NCBI GenBank assembly: GCA_019192445.1
Contig: JAHCMK010000008.1
Coordinates: forward strand, 62,001-126,000
Source: Oceanococcus sp. HetDA_MAG_MS8
Lineage (GTDB): Bacteria > Pseudomonadota > Gammaproteobacteria > Nevskiales > Oceanococcaceae
Direction of reading: 5' to 3'
Length of the DNA: 64,000 bases
Every line of letters starts with the position of its first letter. Positions within the stretch are counted from its first letter, which is position 1. Of the stretch, positions 48,144 through 60,354 are shown piece by piece. Under the pieces are notes generated by a model. That model worked only from the letters and a program-made list of their open reading frames with translations, was not told the DNA's origin and ran no database searches. Both the position numbers and the translations under genes were made by a program.

Positions 48144-48745
48144 ACCCGCGTCGCCTCCATCAAGCGCTCCAAATAACGCGCTATTTGATCCACTTCCACA
48201 TTAATTTGGGTGCCCACTTCCCAGCTGCCAATGGTAGTGACCTGCGCGGTGTGCGGGATGATGTTGACGGTAAACCGCGCACCCTCCACTTGGTTCACGG
48301 TGAGGCTCACACCGTCCAAACACACCGAGCCTTTAGCAGCGATGTAACGCGCGAGTTCCGTTGGCACCTCAATTCCCAGCACCCAGCTACGCGCCTCAAT
48401 CTCGCGCTGTACGACGGTTCCAAGGCCATCAACATGACCGCTGACCAGGTGACCACCGAGTCGGTCATCCGCGCGCAAGGCACGCTCCAAATTCACCGCG
48501 GAGCCCGTCTCCACGGCACCCAGCGAGGTACAGCGCAAGGTTTCGCTAGACACATCAGCCACGAAACTGCTGGCGGTCCAATCGCGCGCGGTCAAGCACA
48601 CCCCATTGACGGCAATACTTTCACCCTCCTCGCCTGGCTCGCCCTGGGCCAGTAGCTGCGTGGCGTCCAAACGCAAGCTGAGGTCATCGCCGTGTGGCTG
48701 GACATCGAGTAACTGGCCTTGGGCAGCAACAATTCCGGTAAACAT
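48140..48745 (-). CDS. ribE: Riboflavin synthase, alpha subunit
   Basis: 201 residues. It dismutates two lumazines to riboflavin. The start MFTGIVAAQGQL is the family N-terminus. The two lumazine-binding repeats contain SIAVNGVCLTARDW and SVCLDGVSLTVNQVEG, and GGHLVSGHVDG is conserved. The ORF is open 19 codons upstream inside ribD; the ATG at 48745 is correct. Confidence 0.95.
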   Translation of the reverse strand: MFTGIVAAQGQLLDVQPHGDDLSLRLDATQLLAQGEPGEEGESIAVNGVCLTARDWTASSFVADVSSETLRCTSLGAVETGSAVNLERALRADDRLGGHLVSGHVDGLGTVVQREIEARSWVLGIEVPTELARYIAAKGSVCLDGVSLTVNQVEGARFTVNIIPHTAQVTTIGSWEVGTQINVEVDQIARYLERLMEATRV

Positions 48746-48758
48746 ATGTTGTGGTAGT

Positions 48759-49787
48759 TCAGCTAGCAGGAGCGATGGGGTTGGCCATGATACGGCAGTC
48801 ATCCCCCAAGCGACGGATGTCAGTGATTTGTAGTTGCAGCCGCTCTTGTAGGTCGCCTAAGGCGGGCAGTTCCACCAAAGGCCGACCTTCACCAATCAGG
48901 CTGGGATTGGTATAGATCACCAGTTCGTCTACATAACCACCCCGCAGCCAAGCTGCGGCCATCGTCGGTCCACATTCCAGCAAGACCTCATTCGCCGGCA
49001 ACTCAGACAAAAACTGAACCACAGTAGCCACATCCCACTGCGCGCCTTGCAGGTGGTGCGTAGGAGCCTGCGCATCGAACACTTTTTGACTGCCATCCAA
49101 AATCGCCCGTCTATCAACCACGACGCGTTGGGGTTGTTCATCAACGGCGACAGCGCGCACCGTTAATTGCGCACCATCCGCCAGCACAGTTTGGGCGGAG
49201 CTAACGATGGCGCACGCCCGCGCCCTCCAGCGGTGACCGTCACGTCGAGCCGCAGGGCCGGTAATCCATTGACTGCGGCCGTCCGGTAGGGCACTTCGAC
49301 CATCCATGCTGCCGGCCATCTTCAGCCGAATCCAAGGACGGCCCCGGCGCATGCGCGACAAAAAGCCAACCATCTGAGCCTCGGCGCTCGCCGCCAGCAG
49401 CCCGGACTCCGCGCTGAGGCCTGCGGCGCGCAGCGTCGCCAAACCACCACCGGCCTGAGGGCTGGGGTCACGCGCCGCGCAGACCACCCGCGACACACCG
49501 GCCTCAATCAGTGCCTGCGCGCAGGGCCCGGTACGACCAGTGTGATTACACGGCTCCAGCGTCACATAGGCGGTGGAGCCCTGCGCCTGCTTCCCCGCTA
49601 TACGCAAGGCCATGACCTCGGCATGAGGGCCACCCAGGGCTTGGGTTTGTCCCTCACCAACCAAGCGGCCATCAGCAGACACCAAAACGCAGCCCACCCG
49701 CGGGTTTGGCCGCGCAGCCCAGGTCGCAGACTCGGCCAAACGCAGAGCCTGCGCCATCCAGCGCGCATCGGTCGCCGAAAAGGCCAT
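48759..49787 (-). CDS. ribD: Bifunctional diaminohydroxyphosphoribosylaminopyrimidine deaminase / uracil reductase
   Basis: 342 residues. The N-terminal zinc deaminase has PHAEVMAL and TLEPCNHTGRTGPC. The C-terminal reductase has RLKMAGSMDGRSALPDG and ECGPTMAAAWL. It carries out steps two and three of riboflavin synthesis. It is somewhat shorter than E. coli RibD (367). It heads ribD-ribE-ribB-ribH-nusB-thiL-pgpA, with nrdR immediately upstream. Confidence 0.94.
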   Translation of the reverse strand: MAFSATDARWMAQALRLAESATWAARPNPRVGCVLVSADGRLVGEGQTQALGGPHAEVMALRIAGKQAQGSTAYVTLEPCNHTGRTGPCAQALIEAGVSRVVCAARDPSPQAGGGLATLRAAGLSAESGLLAASAEAQMVGFLSRMRRGRPWIRLKMAGSMDGRSALPDGRSQWITGPAARRDGHRWRARACAIVSSAQTVLADGAQLTVRAVAVDEQPQRVVVDRRAILDGSQKVFDAQAPTHHLQGAQWDVATVVQFLSELPANEVLLECGPTMAAAWLRGGYVDELVIYTNPSLIGEGRPLVELPALGDLQERLQLQITDIRRLGDDCRIMANPIAPAS

Positions 49788-49804
49788 AGTGCCCTTGGTA
49801 CGGA

Positions 49805-50308
49805 CTACTGATCGGCCACCGGCAGCTTCAGCTGCCGGCGAGCCAACTCAGGCGATGGAAAGTTATCGAGTTGGTCGAGCTCGCGGCGGAAGGCATCGAC
49901 ATCTTCGAAGTTTTTATATACCGCCGCAAAGCGCACATACGCAATGTGATCCAGGGCTTGCAACTCGTCCATCACCCAGGTGCCGACCTGCCCCGACGCG
50001 ATTTCACGCTCACCCGTTGTCCGCAGCTTATGCATCACATGGTTGATGGCAATTTCTACGTCTTCCGGGCTGACCGTAGTCTTGTAGGTGGCATGCTCAA
50101 TACCACGGCGGAGCTTTTTCTCGTCAAAAGGCTCTGTTTCACCGCCCCGTTTGCGGACCTGAGGCATCACAAGCTCAGCACCCTCGAAGGTCGTGAACCG
50201 CTCTGCGCACTCCGGGCATTCCCGACGGCGCCTAACCTGGTAGCCCTCAGCTGCCAACCGGGAGTCCACCACGCGGGTGTCGGGGGCATTACAAAAAGGG
50301 CATTTCAT
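49805..50308 (-). CDS. nrdR: Transcriptional repressor NrdR
   Basis: 167 residues. An ATP/dATP-sensing repressor of ribonucleotide reductase genes. The zinc ribbon is MKCPFCNAPDTRVVDSR with CPECAERFTTFE. An ATP-cone domain follows (VRKRGGETEPFDEKKLRRGI). A perfect 9-bp inverted repeat overlaps its last codons (49819-49838) but no T tract follows. It sits in the conserved glyA-nrdR-ribD order. Confidence 0.96.
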   Translation of the reverse strand: MKCPFCNAPDTRVVDSRLAAEGYQVRRRRECPECAERFTTFEGAELVMPQVRKRGGETEPFDEKKLRRGIEHATYKTTVSPEDVEIAINHVMHKLRTTGEREIASGQVGTWVMDELQALDHIAYVRFAAVYKNFEDVDAFRRELDQLDNFPSPELARRQLKLPVADQ

Positions 50309-50331
50309 CGGGGCGAGGCTCTAGGTCCGGC

Positions 50332-51597
50332 CTAGCGATAAACCGGGAACTGCCCGCATAGCGCATTCATACGAGCACGAACATCGGTGATCACCGCATC
50401 AGCGTCGCCCTTTTGCAAAGCGTCCAACACATCACAAATGGCTTCGGCCACTTGGACCATTTCCTGCGTGCCGAAGCCGCGCGTAGTGGCAGCCGGGGTG
50501 CCAATGCGCAAGCCCGAAGTCACAAAGGGGGAGCGATCATCGTTAGGAACAGAGTTTTTATTCAGGGTGATATGCGCCGCGCCCAGGGCCTCTTCGGCGT
50601 CTTTGCCAGTGACTTCTAAGCCCAACAAGCTGAGCAGGAACAGGTGATTGTCCGTGCCGCCAGACACCACCTGATAACCGCGTGCAATTACGACTTCAGC
50701 CATGGCGCGCGCGTTTTCGACAACGGCCTGTTGGTACGCCTTAAACTCTGGCGCCAAAGCCTCGGCGAAGGCCACGGCCTTAGCGGCAATGACGTGCATG
50801 AGTGGCCCGCCCTGCTGACCAGGGAACACCGCGCTATTGAGCTTTTTGTAAAGCTTTTCATCGCCGCAAGCCGACAGAATCAAGCCGCCGCGAGGGCCGC
50901 GTAATGTTTTATGCGTCGTGGTGGTGACCACGTGCGCATGCGGCACAGGACTGGGATAAACGCCACCGGCCACCAGACCAGCGATATGCGCCATATCCAC
51001 CATGAAATAGGCCCCAATTTCATCGGCGATAGCGCGCATTTTGGCCCAATCGACCACGCGGGAATACGCGGAAAAACCGCCAATGAGCATTTTGGGCTTG
51101 TGCTCCAGCGCCGCTTCGCGAATGCTGTCGTAATTCAACTCACCCGTAGCCGGGTCCAGCTCGTAGGGAACTGGGTGGTACATGCGCCCCGAAAAGTTCA
51201 CCGGCGAGCCGTGCGTCAAATGCCCGCCATGTGGAAGTGACAACCCCATGAAGGTATCGCCTGGGGCCAGCAGGGCCATAAATACAGCCGCATTGGCCTG
51301 CGCACCGGAGTGGGGTTGGACATTGGCGAAGTCGCAGTCAAACAACTGCTTCACCCGTTCCCGCGCCAAGTCTTCGGCTTCATCCACGAACTCACAACCG
51401 CCGTAGTATCGGCGCCCTGGTAAGCCCTCGGCATATTTATTGGTCAGTACTGACCCCTGGGTCTCCATCACCGCGCGGCTGGCATAGTTTTCCGAGGCGA
51501 TCAGTTCGACATGATCTTCCTGACGCTGCGCTTCGCGCTCAATAATGGCGGCGATATCGGGGTCGGCCTGGCTCAAGCTTTGCTGAAATCTGCTCAT
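50332..51597 (-). CDS. glyA: Serine hydroxymethyltransferase
   Basis: 421 residues. A PLP enzyme converting serine and tetrahydrofolate to glycine and methylene-THF. The PLP lysine is in [15 protein letters not shown], and [27 protein letters not shown] and [12 protein letters not shown] are present. Normal length. It ends 23 bases before nrdR. Confidence 0.97.
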   Translation of the reverse strand: MSRFQQSLSQADPDIAAIIEREAQRQEDHVELIASENYASRAVMETQGSVLTNKYAEGLPGRRYYGGCEFVDEAEDLARERVKQLFDCDFANVQPHSGAQANAAVFMALLAPGDTFMGLSLPHGGHLTHGSPVNFSGRMYHPVPYELDPATGELNYDSIREAALEHKPKMLIGGFSAYSRVVDWAKMRAIADEIGAYFMVDMAHIAGLVAGGVYPSPVPHAHVVTTTTHKTLRGPRGGLILSACGDEKLYKKLNSAVFPGQQGGPLMHVIAAKAVAFAEALAPEFKAYQQAVVENARAMAEVVIARGYQVVSGGTDNHLFLLSLLGLEVTGKDAEEALGAAHITLNKNSVPNDDRSPFVTSGLRIGTPAATTRGFGTQEMVQVAEAICDVLDALQKGDADAVITDVRARMNALCGQFPVYR

Positions 51598-51667
51598 GGG
51601 GTCCTGCGATCAAATGCAATAGGGTCTGCCCTTTTACGAAAGGGCAAAGGGAAAAGATGCGAATGGC

Positions 51668-52774
51668 TCAGGCCGAAACCTCGAGCATAAGGTCCAAGGC
51701 GGCCTTGGCCTGGGCAGCCATTTGGGGCTCCACCGATATTTGGTTCACGGTCTGGCCTTGCACCAGGTTTTCTAAGGTCCAGGCCAAGTGTTGTGGGTCG
51801 GTGCGGAACATGGTGGAACACATGCAGATGACCGGACTCATGAATTGCACCTGCACGCCCTTAGGCGCCATTTCATGGTGGAGGCGATTCACCAAATTCA
51901 GTTCCGTGCCCACCAACCAATGCGTGCCAGGCTCCGCGGCCCGTACTGTTTTCAAGATACTTTCAGTGGAGCCCACATAGTCGGACTGCTGACAAACCTC
52001 AAAACTATTCTCTGGGTGGGAAATCACCAGACCATCGGGAACTCGCTCGCGGAACTTCTGGATGTGCTCCGGTTTGAACATCTGGTGTACCGAGCAAAAA
52101 CCTTTCCAGAGAATGAGCTTGGCCTTCTTGACGGCCTCCGGGGTCAAGCCTCCATAGGGTTTGTCAAAGTCCCATACCACCATGTCTTCAAGCGGCATGC
52201 CCTGGCGGTAGGCCGTATTTCGACCCAGATGCTGGTCTGGGAAGAACAACACCTTGGGGCGCTGCGCGTATGACCAGTTCAGCACCGCTTCAGAATTGGA
52301 TGAGGTGCAGACAATTCCGCCATGACGCCCACAAAAGGCTTTTAAATCGGCCGCTGAGTTGATGTATGTGACCGGAGTGACCTGTGCACTGGCGTCCTCT
52401 CCCAGCATCTCGGAGAGCTCCGTCCAGCAGCGCTCCACGTTCACCAAATTGGCCATATCGGCCATGGAGCAACCTGCAGCCAGGTCCGGCAGGATGACGG
52501 TTTGCTCGGGTCGCGAAAGAATATCTGCAACCTCGGCCATAAAGTGAACGCCGCAGAACACAATGTAATCAGCGTCACTTTGCGCTGCTAGGCGCGACAG
52601 CTTCAGCGAATCGCCAGAGATATCTGCATGGGCGAAAACCTCATCACGTTGGTAATGATGGCCCAATATTGTCAGTCGTTCACCCAATGCCGCCTTGGCA
52701 GCCACGATGCGCTGCTCGCATGACTCATCGGACAGCGCGTCAAAATCAGTAATGGACAGGGCTTGTGCGCTCAT
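51668..52774 (-). CDS. nadA: Quinolinate synthase
   Basis: 368 residues. A 4Fe-4S enzyme that condenses iminoaspartate with DHAP to quinolinate. Cluster cysteines lie in IVFCGVHFMAE, ICMCSTM and WKGFCSVHQ. TILGHHYQRDEV and FPDQHLGRNTA are conserved. It pairs functionally with nadB at 23564, 27 kb away. An 8-bp hairpin (51627-51646) without a T tract separates it from glyA. Confidence 0.96.
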   Translation of the reverse strand: MSAQALSITDFDALSDESCEQRIVAAKAALGERLTILGHHYQRDEVFAHADISGDSLKLSRLAAQSDADYIVFCGVHFMAEVADILSRPEQTVILPDLAAGCSMADMANLVNVERCWTELSEMLGEDASAQVTPVTYINSAADLKAFCGRHGGIVCTSSNSEAVLNWSYAQRPKVLFFPDQHLGRNTAYRQGMPLEDMVVWDFDKPYGGLTPEAVKKAKLILWKGFCSVHQMFKPEHIQKFRERVPDGLVISHPENSFEVCQQSDYVGSTESILKTVRAAEPGTHWLVGTELNLVNRLHHEMAPKGVQVQFMSPVICMCSTMFRTDPQHLAWTLENLVQGQTVNQISVEPQMAAQAKAALDLMLEVSA

Positions 52775-52972
52775 GTCGTGATTGCCTTTTTAAGGGCACC
52801 GCAAATGTTCGTATATTGTCGGCGATTCCCGGCCTCGCTGCCATAGCGACGCCTTATGGTGCTCCGGCATCGCTAGGGCATTCTCTATGCTGAGGCCATC
52901 AGTTCACGCGCGAAGAAGACCAAAGCTGACAGTTGCCAAGGCCAATCAATGTGCAAAGCGAAGGAAAAAGGC

Positions 52973-54750
52973 TTATTGCCCACCCTGCTCAGCTTGCGGA
53001 TTCAATTCCAGCTCTAAGCTAGCCGCGATCACCGAGCCCTGAACCTCTGCGGTGAAGTAGCGCGCACGCACCGTCACGGTCACCGTCTGATCTGTGAGCA
53101 CGGTGACCAAGCCTTTACGCCCAGAGCCGTTACTAATCCGCGCGAAATCAGACGGTTGTTCCAATTCCCAGACCACTTGCGCCGAAAGATCCTGAGTATC
53201 GATCAACTGATCCCCTCGGACGAGTTCACCCAATGCCTGGACGAACACAGATTGATTCTGCGTCAACTCTGCATCGCTGTCGCGTAGGACAAGGTTAAGT
53301 GCTCGTAGGGTGACCGCATCTAGAGTTTCTTCACCGTCTTCGGCATCCGGACGACCAATGCTCAGGTCGGTGGTCGCTTCTGGAGGCGTGTCTGCATCCA
53401 CACCTTCGCCACTGAAGCGCCGCGCCGTGATGTCGATATCTCCCAAATTGGTGATGTTTTCAACACTGCCGTCGATCTCCGCCAAGCGCTGTAGCGGCGC
53501 AAAGGCAAAGCCCTTGGAACCAACGGTGTTATTGATGGTAGCGCGCGCCGTGCTGCTGGAAACCCATTGCACATCCTTAGTGACGTCGACATTGCTGAAG
53601 TCTCCACCCGGGCCGGAGAAATCTGCGCTGGCGCTAAAGCTCAAACCGCTACCAGGAAGAATGGTCGGGCTGGTTGGTAGGACACGCAGACTCTCCGCCA
53701 CCAGTTCACTCTCCAATACCCGAACGCTGACCCGGGGCGCGAAGGTCTCATCGCCCTCTTCACTCTCGTCAAGGTTGAATGGTGTGGGGTCGAAGAACAC
53801 TTCTAAATTGACCTGCCGCGGGAAACTGGGCGGGGTTTCCCCATCCGGCGTGTCTGGCCGAGCAAAGGCACTGATGGTGCCGACCCCGCGCACGCTCGCA
53901 AATGCCACGTCTGCGACAGCGTCCCCGTTATCGTCAACGAAGCGATAACCAACCGCCCCTGTGAGGTCGATTTGCGTACCGCTTTCCAAGGTCCCTAAGA
54001 CCGACACGTCCTTAGACTGATCTAACAAAAGCTCGAGATCGGTGAGAGGCTCTTCGGTAGCACGATCGACCACCTGCAACTGCTGCAGCTCCTCGTCCAA
54101 GGCCACGATGGTGCCAGTGGCTTCCTGGCCGCAGAAGTCCACGCTGTAGCGCGCGGTGTATTCCCCAGCCTGGTTAACAGTTGTTGTGCCGAGCACCGGA
54201 TCGATGACAACCGCTGGCTCTTCAGACTCTGTATCCACTCCGTCAATGCTGTAAGTGCCAACTTGGTTAAAGTCCTGACTGAAAAACCGTTCTCGGCCTT
54301 TAATCACCAGGGTATCGACCAACTGGGCATTGCGTCCTACCAAAACGCGGGAGCGAGCCGGGCCCACCTCCAACTGAGTTGGCGTGACGGTGACATCAAT
54401 CTCGTCGCTGAAGTCCAAATAATCCGCGCGTAAGGTCACGGTTCCCGCCCGCTTAGGCAGCAAAGCGCCGGTTACGAAGAAGCCTTGAGGCGCCTCTAAT
54501 GTGCCGTCACTAACCTCTAAAATGTCGGTGTCTGAGGAGCTCCACTCCACGCGGCGGACAAAGTCTGCGGCCTGCCCATCGGTAAAAGTCAGTACGGCCT
54601 GTGGAACCTGACTGGCACAAGCGAACACTTCGGCATCTTCAGTGACGCCATCAATCCGAATTTCCAGCGTTTGAGGCGCACTTCCGTCGCCAATATCGCA
54701 CCCAGCCAGCACGCAGGCACTCGCGGCAATGAGTAGCTTCCGGGTCAAGC

Positions 54751-54754
<4 letters not shown>
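52973..54754 (-). CDS. Large uncharacterised lipoprotein with Ig-like repeats
   Basis: 593 residues. A lipoprotein signal ([19 protein letters not shown]) has its lipobox LAGC with Cys19 acylated; Asp at +2 after Cys could favour retention in the inner membrane by the E. coli rule. The rest is acidic, beta-rich and repetitive, with Ig-like (Big_2 type) strand patterns such as [18 protein letters not shown] and [20 protein letters not shown]. No catalytic motif was seen. The ATG overlaps the aspS stop by 4 bases, so it is probably translated with aspS. Confidence 0.75.
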
Positions 54755-56556
<1,802 letters not shown>

Positions 56557-56642
56557 GAAGTTGTTTTCAGCTTGAGGCCCCGGCGGGACCAGGAAAAAGT
56601 CGCGCATTTTAGCAGGCTCACCCATCCTGCCGAGAGAAGTCC

Positions 56643-57278
56643 TCAGGATTTGCTGCGGGTTGGCGGCGGCGTTTCGGCAGAATGCACCACCCCAAGCGTC
56701 ATCACCAGCTTCAAGGCGTCTTCTACGGTCATGTTCAAAGGGCGCACCTTATCTGGAGTCACGAACACAACAAAACCCGATGTGGGGTTGGGCGTCGTGG
56801 GCACATAGACCGTAATCACGGGCCCCAGTTCGGCACGAACCCGGCTGCTGGGGTCAGCCGTTTGAAAGGCCACCGTCCAAATGCCGTCATTGGGGTACTC
56901 GATGAGCACCACTTTACGGAAGGTCTGTGAGTCCTCGCTCATCAGCGCCTCCGTGAGGCTTTTGACCCCGCCGTAAATCGACTTCACCAAAGGGATGCGA
57001 GCGAGCAGCGTTTCCCCAAAACCGAGCAGCCGTTGGCCTGCAATATTGGCGACGATGGCTCCGGTACCTAGCACCACCACGACGCTGATCAGCACGCCCA
57101 ACCCAGGCAACTCCATGCCCAGCAAATTCTCAGGCCGTAATGGTGGCGGCAACAAGTTCCGGCTCTGGTCTAAGGTTTCAACCAGAAAACGAATCACCAA
57201 ATAGGTGGCGATCAACGGAACCCACACCAGCAGCCCAGCAATGAGCCAAGCGCGCAGGGGCGGCCGCCAGGACCACAT
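56643..57278 (-). CDS. DUF502 family membrane protein
   Basis: 211 residues. Two membrane helices (about 10-30 and 60-82) and a soluble C-terminal part with [18 protein letters not shown] and [12 protein letters not shown]-like [17 protein letters not shown]. Unknown function. DUF502 genes are commonly just upstream of aspS, as here. The ATG at 57278 has GGAG six bases upstream; the ORF itself begins 22 codons earlier. Confidence 0.85.
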   Translation of the reverse strand: MWSWRPPLRAWLIAGLLVWVPLIATYLVIRFLVETLDQSRNLLPPPLRPENLLGMELPGLGVLISVVVVLGTGAIVANIAGQRLLGFGETLLARIPLVKSIYGGVKSLTEALMSEDSQTFRKVVLIEYPNDGIWTVAFQTADPSSRVRAELGPVITVYVPTTPNPTSGFVVFVTPDKVRPLNMTVEDALKLVMTLGVVHSAETPPPTRSKS

Positions 57279-57400
57279 CAGCTTCTCCGCTGCGGGCGCA
57301 AAACCCCTAGCAGAGTGCTGCCGCAGACTGAGCGCAGCAAGCAACCCCTCATGAGCCGACGACCCCGATCTGCTTTAGCCATCAGCAAGCCGCAATCAAC

Positions 57401-57724
57401 CTAAGCCGCTGGCTTGGACGCACTAGACTTCGCACCAGAAGACTTGGAGGCAGAGGGCTTATCCGCGGCCGCTTTGCTGTCTCCTCCGGATTTTGTGTCG
57501 CTGGAAGGTTTGTTATCTCCACCTGCTAGATTGCGCTTGCCGCCAGACTTGAAATCCGTTTCGTACCAGCCCGAACCAGCCAAGCGAAAACCCGCCGCCG
57601 AGACCTTGCGTACCAGAGTTTCGGCTTGACATGCCGGGCAGGTCGTCAAATGGGGATCCGACATCTTTTGGAGCTGCTCCAGCTCATGGCCACAGGAGCG
57701 GCAGGCGTATTCATAAATAGGCAT
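57401..57724 (-). CDS. FmdB-type zinc ribbon protein
   Basis: 107 residues. The N-terminal zinc ribbon MPIYEYACRSCGHELEQ with CPAC forms a four-cysteine site. The C-terminal third is a low-complexity Lys/Ser/Ala tail. Regulatory roles are proposed for the family but not proven. GAGG seven bases before the ATG at 57724 supports that start. It is upstream of DUF502 and aspS in the same direction, a common arrangement. Confidence 0.88.
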   Translation of the reverse strand: MPIYEYACRSCGHELEQLQKMSDPHLTTCPACQAETLVRKVSAAGFRLAGSGWYETDFKSGGKRNLAGGDNKPSSDTKSGGDSKAAADKPSASKSSGAKSSASKPAA

Positions 57725-57948
57725 AAAACAACCTCGAACTCGGCCAAAATAAATAAAGCGCTGCAGTGGGGGCTGGAACGGGTTTTTCAATATACCCCCG
57801 ATGCCCAAGTATGGCCTAAGGCAGCCCCCCTTATTCGGCCGCTGCCGATGACGCTAGATCGGCTCGGCTAGGGCTGCGCCTTCGCCCGCCAGCCTCAGCA
57901 GACTGGCGGGACAACGAAGGCCTCGTTACGCAAAAAACAGACTACAGC

Positions 57949-59091
57949 CTAGCTCCGTCCGAGCAGCGATCGGGCAATGATTTCCAGCATGATTTCGCTG
58001 GTCCCACCGTAGATGCGCTGAATGCGCGCATCAACAAAATCACGTGAAATCGGATACTCCAGCATGTAACCGTAGCCGCCAAATAGCTGCAAGCACTGGT
58101 CACAGACCCGGTTCTCCAGCTCTGTGGTGGTGTATTTGATCATGGCGGCATCGACGGCCGTGAGCTCGCCCTTTTGGTATTGAGCGATGCCCTTCTCGAT
58201 GAAGGCCCAATGACATTCCACCTCCGCCCTCGCCTTCGCCAAACTAAAGCGCGTGTTTTGGAAAGAGCCGATGGCTTGACCAAAAGCCTGCCGCTCCTGG
58301 ACGTAATTCAGCGTGCGTTCAACAGCTCCACGGGCATGGGCCACCGCGGTGAGGGCCAGGCCCAAACGTTCACGGGGTAGCTCATCCATCATGTGGCCAA
58401 AGCCACCGCCCTCACGACCCAGCAGCTTCCCTGCAGGAATCTTCAAATCCTTGAAGAACAGCTCCGAAGTATCGGCAGCGTGCTGACCAATCTTTTCCAA
58501 ATTGCGGCCACGCTCAAAACCGGGCAGGTCTGTATCCAGCAGCAGCAAGGACACACCCTTGGAGCCTTTATCCGGCGCTGTTTTAATGGCCGCGCAAACC
58601 ACGCCAGCGTTCTGGCCGTTGGTGATAAAGGTCTTGCCGCCATTCACCACCCACCCACCATCCTCAGTGGGCGTGGCCCTAGAGCGAATGTTGGCTAAGT
58701 CAGAGCCAGCACCGGGCTCGGTCATGCCAATCGCACCAATGCACTCCCCGCTGGCCATGCGCGGCAGGTAGTGTTGCTTTTGCTCCTCAGTGCCTAGGTG
58801 CAAAATGTAGGGAGCGACGATATCGGAGTGGACCGTGAGGTTACTGGCCAGCGCCATGTAGCCCGCGCGCGACACCTCTTCCAATACCACCATGGAAAAC
58901 TCGAAGGGCGCACCAATACCGCCGTATTCCTCGGGCTGATCCACGCAGAGCAAGCCGTTTTCGCCCATGGACAGGTAAAACTCTGGAGGAATCCGACCCT
59001 GACGCTCCCAGGACTCGTAATGCGGCTCCACCTCTTCGCGCAAAAAGCGAATGACTGTGTCGCGGAAAAGCTCTAGATCTGATTGATCCAC
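57949..59091 (-). CDS. Acyl-CoA dehydrogenase
   Basis: 380 residues. An FAD enzyme of fatty-acid or branched acyl-CoA oxidation. GAIGMTEPGAGSDLANIRSR and the FAD-binding FITNGQNAGVVC are signatures. The catalytic Glu lies in RIYGGTSEIMLEI near the C-terminus. QRQAFGQ-like QERQAFGQAIGSFQ and QLFGGYGYMLEYPISR are standard. Chain-length preference cannot be read. No partner beta-oxidation genes are adjacent. Confidence 0.92.
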   Translation of the reverse strand: MDQSDLELFRDTVIRFLREEVEPHYESWERQGRIPPEFYLSMGENGLLCVDQPEEYGGIGAPFEFSMVVLEEVSRAGYMALASNLTVHSDIVAPYILHLGTEEQKQHYLPRMASGECIGAIGMTEPGAGSDLANIRSRATPTEDGGWVVNGGKTFITNGQNAGVVCAAIKTAPDKGSKGVSLLLLDTDLPGFERGRNLEKIGQHAADTSELFFKDLKIPAGKLLGREGGGFGHMMDELPRERLGLALTAVAHARGAVERTLNYVQERQAFGQAIGSFQNTRFSLAKARAEVECHWAFIEKGIAQYQKGELTAVDAAMIKYTTTELENRVCDQCLQLFGGYGYMLEYPISRDFVDARIQRIYGGTSEIMLEIIARSLLGRS

Positions 59092-59206
59092 TTGCGCGGT
59101 CTCCTTGAATTGATTCGGCGCCGAGTGTAGCTCGGCCCTCGTGTTGATGTCCGCTCCCGGTGCGCCAATGCGTATTCCTTCTCAGTATCCGCAAGTAGGA
59201 GCCGCC

Positions 59207-59524
59207 ATGAACACGCCACAGACCACACGGGGCCAATGCCTATGGATCGCAATGCTGATTGTGTTGATTGTGAGTTGGCAAAGTCAGGCCCAGGCTCGCT
59301 CAAGCACGAGTTGTAGCCATAGCTTGCGGGTCGGTCAAAAACTGGTGGTTGAGGGCGATGCTGTCAGCCAAGCCGGTGCGCTGCTCCAGGCCCACCACCG
59401 TTGGGAGCTCGTACAGCGCAGTCGCAATCGACAAGTATGGCGCTGGACCGGGATGCAACCCCGAACGGCGCAATTGCATTTAGACGGCGGCCGCGTGCGC
59501 AGAATATGTCAGTCAACCGGCTAA
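59207..59524 (+). CDS. Small secreted protein of unknown function
   Basis: 105 residues. The start at 59207 has AGGAG five bases upstream. The N-terminus MNTPQTTRGQCLWIAMLIVL with an end at QAQA is a clear signal peptide, leaving a mature domain of about 75 residues with two cysteines (SCSHSLRVGQKLVVEG and RRICQSTG) that could form one disulfide. No family was recognised with confidence. Its TAA overlaps the stop of the convergent SIMPL gene. Confidence 0.6.
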   Translation: MNTPQTTRGQCLWIAMLIVLIVSWQSQAQARSSTSCSHSLRVGQKLVVEGDAVSQAGALLQAHHRWELVQRSRNRQVWRWTGMQPRTAQLHLDGGRVRRICQSTG

Positions 59525-60276
59525 TCTGCCCTACGCGCAGGAGGCTGTGGAAGCAGCTCATAATGCAGCTCCACCTGGCTGCGTAGACGAACTTCGCCTG
59601 GAGAGTCGTAGCCCTGAGCTGTCATGGCATCACTTTGGGCGGCCATCATCCGCGCTTCGGCCACTCGGAATTGAGGCTGAGGCTGCCCATGCCGCGCATC
59701 CAAAAAAATGGGCATACCAAGCTGCATGTCTAGCTCGGCGGCTAACTCCTGCGCCTTGCGCCGACCGTCTGCCACGGCTTCGCGCTGCAGTTCACGCTGT
59801 ATCTGCTCGAGGGTAGACACTTGGGGCTGCACGGATTGCACTCGCACGCCCTGGGTTTGGCCTACCGCATCCATGATCGCCGCCAAGCTAGGTATGGGCA
59901 CCTGATTCAGCGACACCCCACGAATCGCTAGCATCTCACGGGGCTCCCCGCGTTCTCGCACCCAACTGCGGCTGGTCCCTTGAACAACTTCACGCAGCTG
60001 AATCTGGAGTGCCTGAATACTGCGATTGGGGATGATTTCCCGCAGCTGTCCAAGCAATGCGCCCACCGCCTCACCGGCTGCAGCGAGCGCTGCATCAGCA
60101 CTCGCTGCGCGCTGCTCCACACTCAATGTGAGCTGTAATTGATCCGGTGCAAGGTCCCGCTGGGCATGGCCCTGCACCCAGATGCCCTGTTGGTCGGCCG
60201 CTACACCCGCCGACAGCAGTAATGCCCAGGCCATAACCGCCGCTTTGCATGCCTGTGTAGTGTTCATTGTTTTCAT
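59521..60276 (-). CDS. SIMPL-domain (DUF541) periplasmic protein
   Basis: 251 residues. A signal peptide (MKTMNTTQACKAAVMAWALL, ending GVAA) precedes a SIMPL/DUF541 domain starting IWVQGHAQRDLAPDQLQLTL. ADGRRKAQELAAELDMQLG near residue 175 is the conserved helix. E. coli YggE, the best-known member, is linked to oxidative stress, but biochemical function is open. An ATG three codons later is also possible. Confidence 0.8.
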   Translation of the reverse strand: MKTMNTTQACKAAVMAWALLLSAGVAADQQGIWVQGHAQRDLAPDQLQLTLSVEQRAASADAALAAAGEAVGALLGQLREIIPNRSIQALQIQLREVVQGTSRSWVRERGEPREMLAIRGVSLNQVPIPSLAAIMDAVGQTQGVRVQSVQPQVSTLEQIQRELQREAVADGRRKAQELAAELDMQLGMPIFLDARHGQPQPQFRVAEARMMAAQSDAMTAQGYDSPGEVRLRSQVELHYELLPQPPARRAD

Positions 60277-60354
60277 AATCACCCGATGTTTTCGCCGTTG
60301 GCAGTCAGAGCCCCCATACGCATTCAAGTTCCCCCAAAAGCCCGAACGCTATGG

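Noticed and set aside
51627-51646. Terminator between nadA and glyA
   Set aside because: The 8-bp stem is real but no T tract follows on the minus strand, so termination is not supported.
57885-57910. Terminator between the acyl-CoA dehydrogenase and the FmdB-type gene
   Set aside because: The inverted repeat of 8 bp has a 10-base loop and no T tract on either strand.
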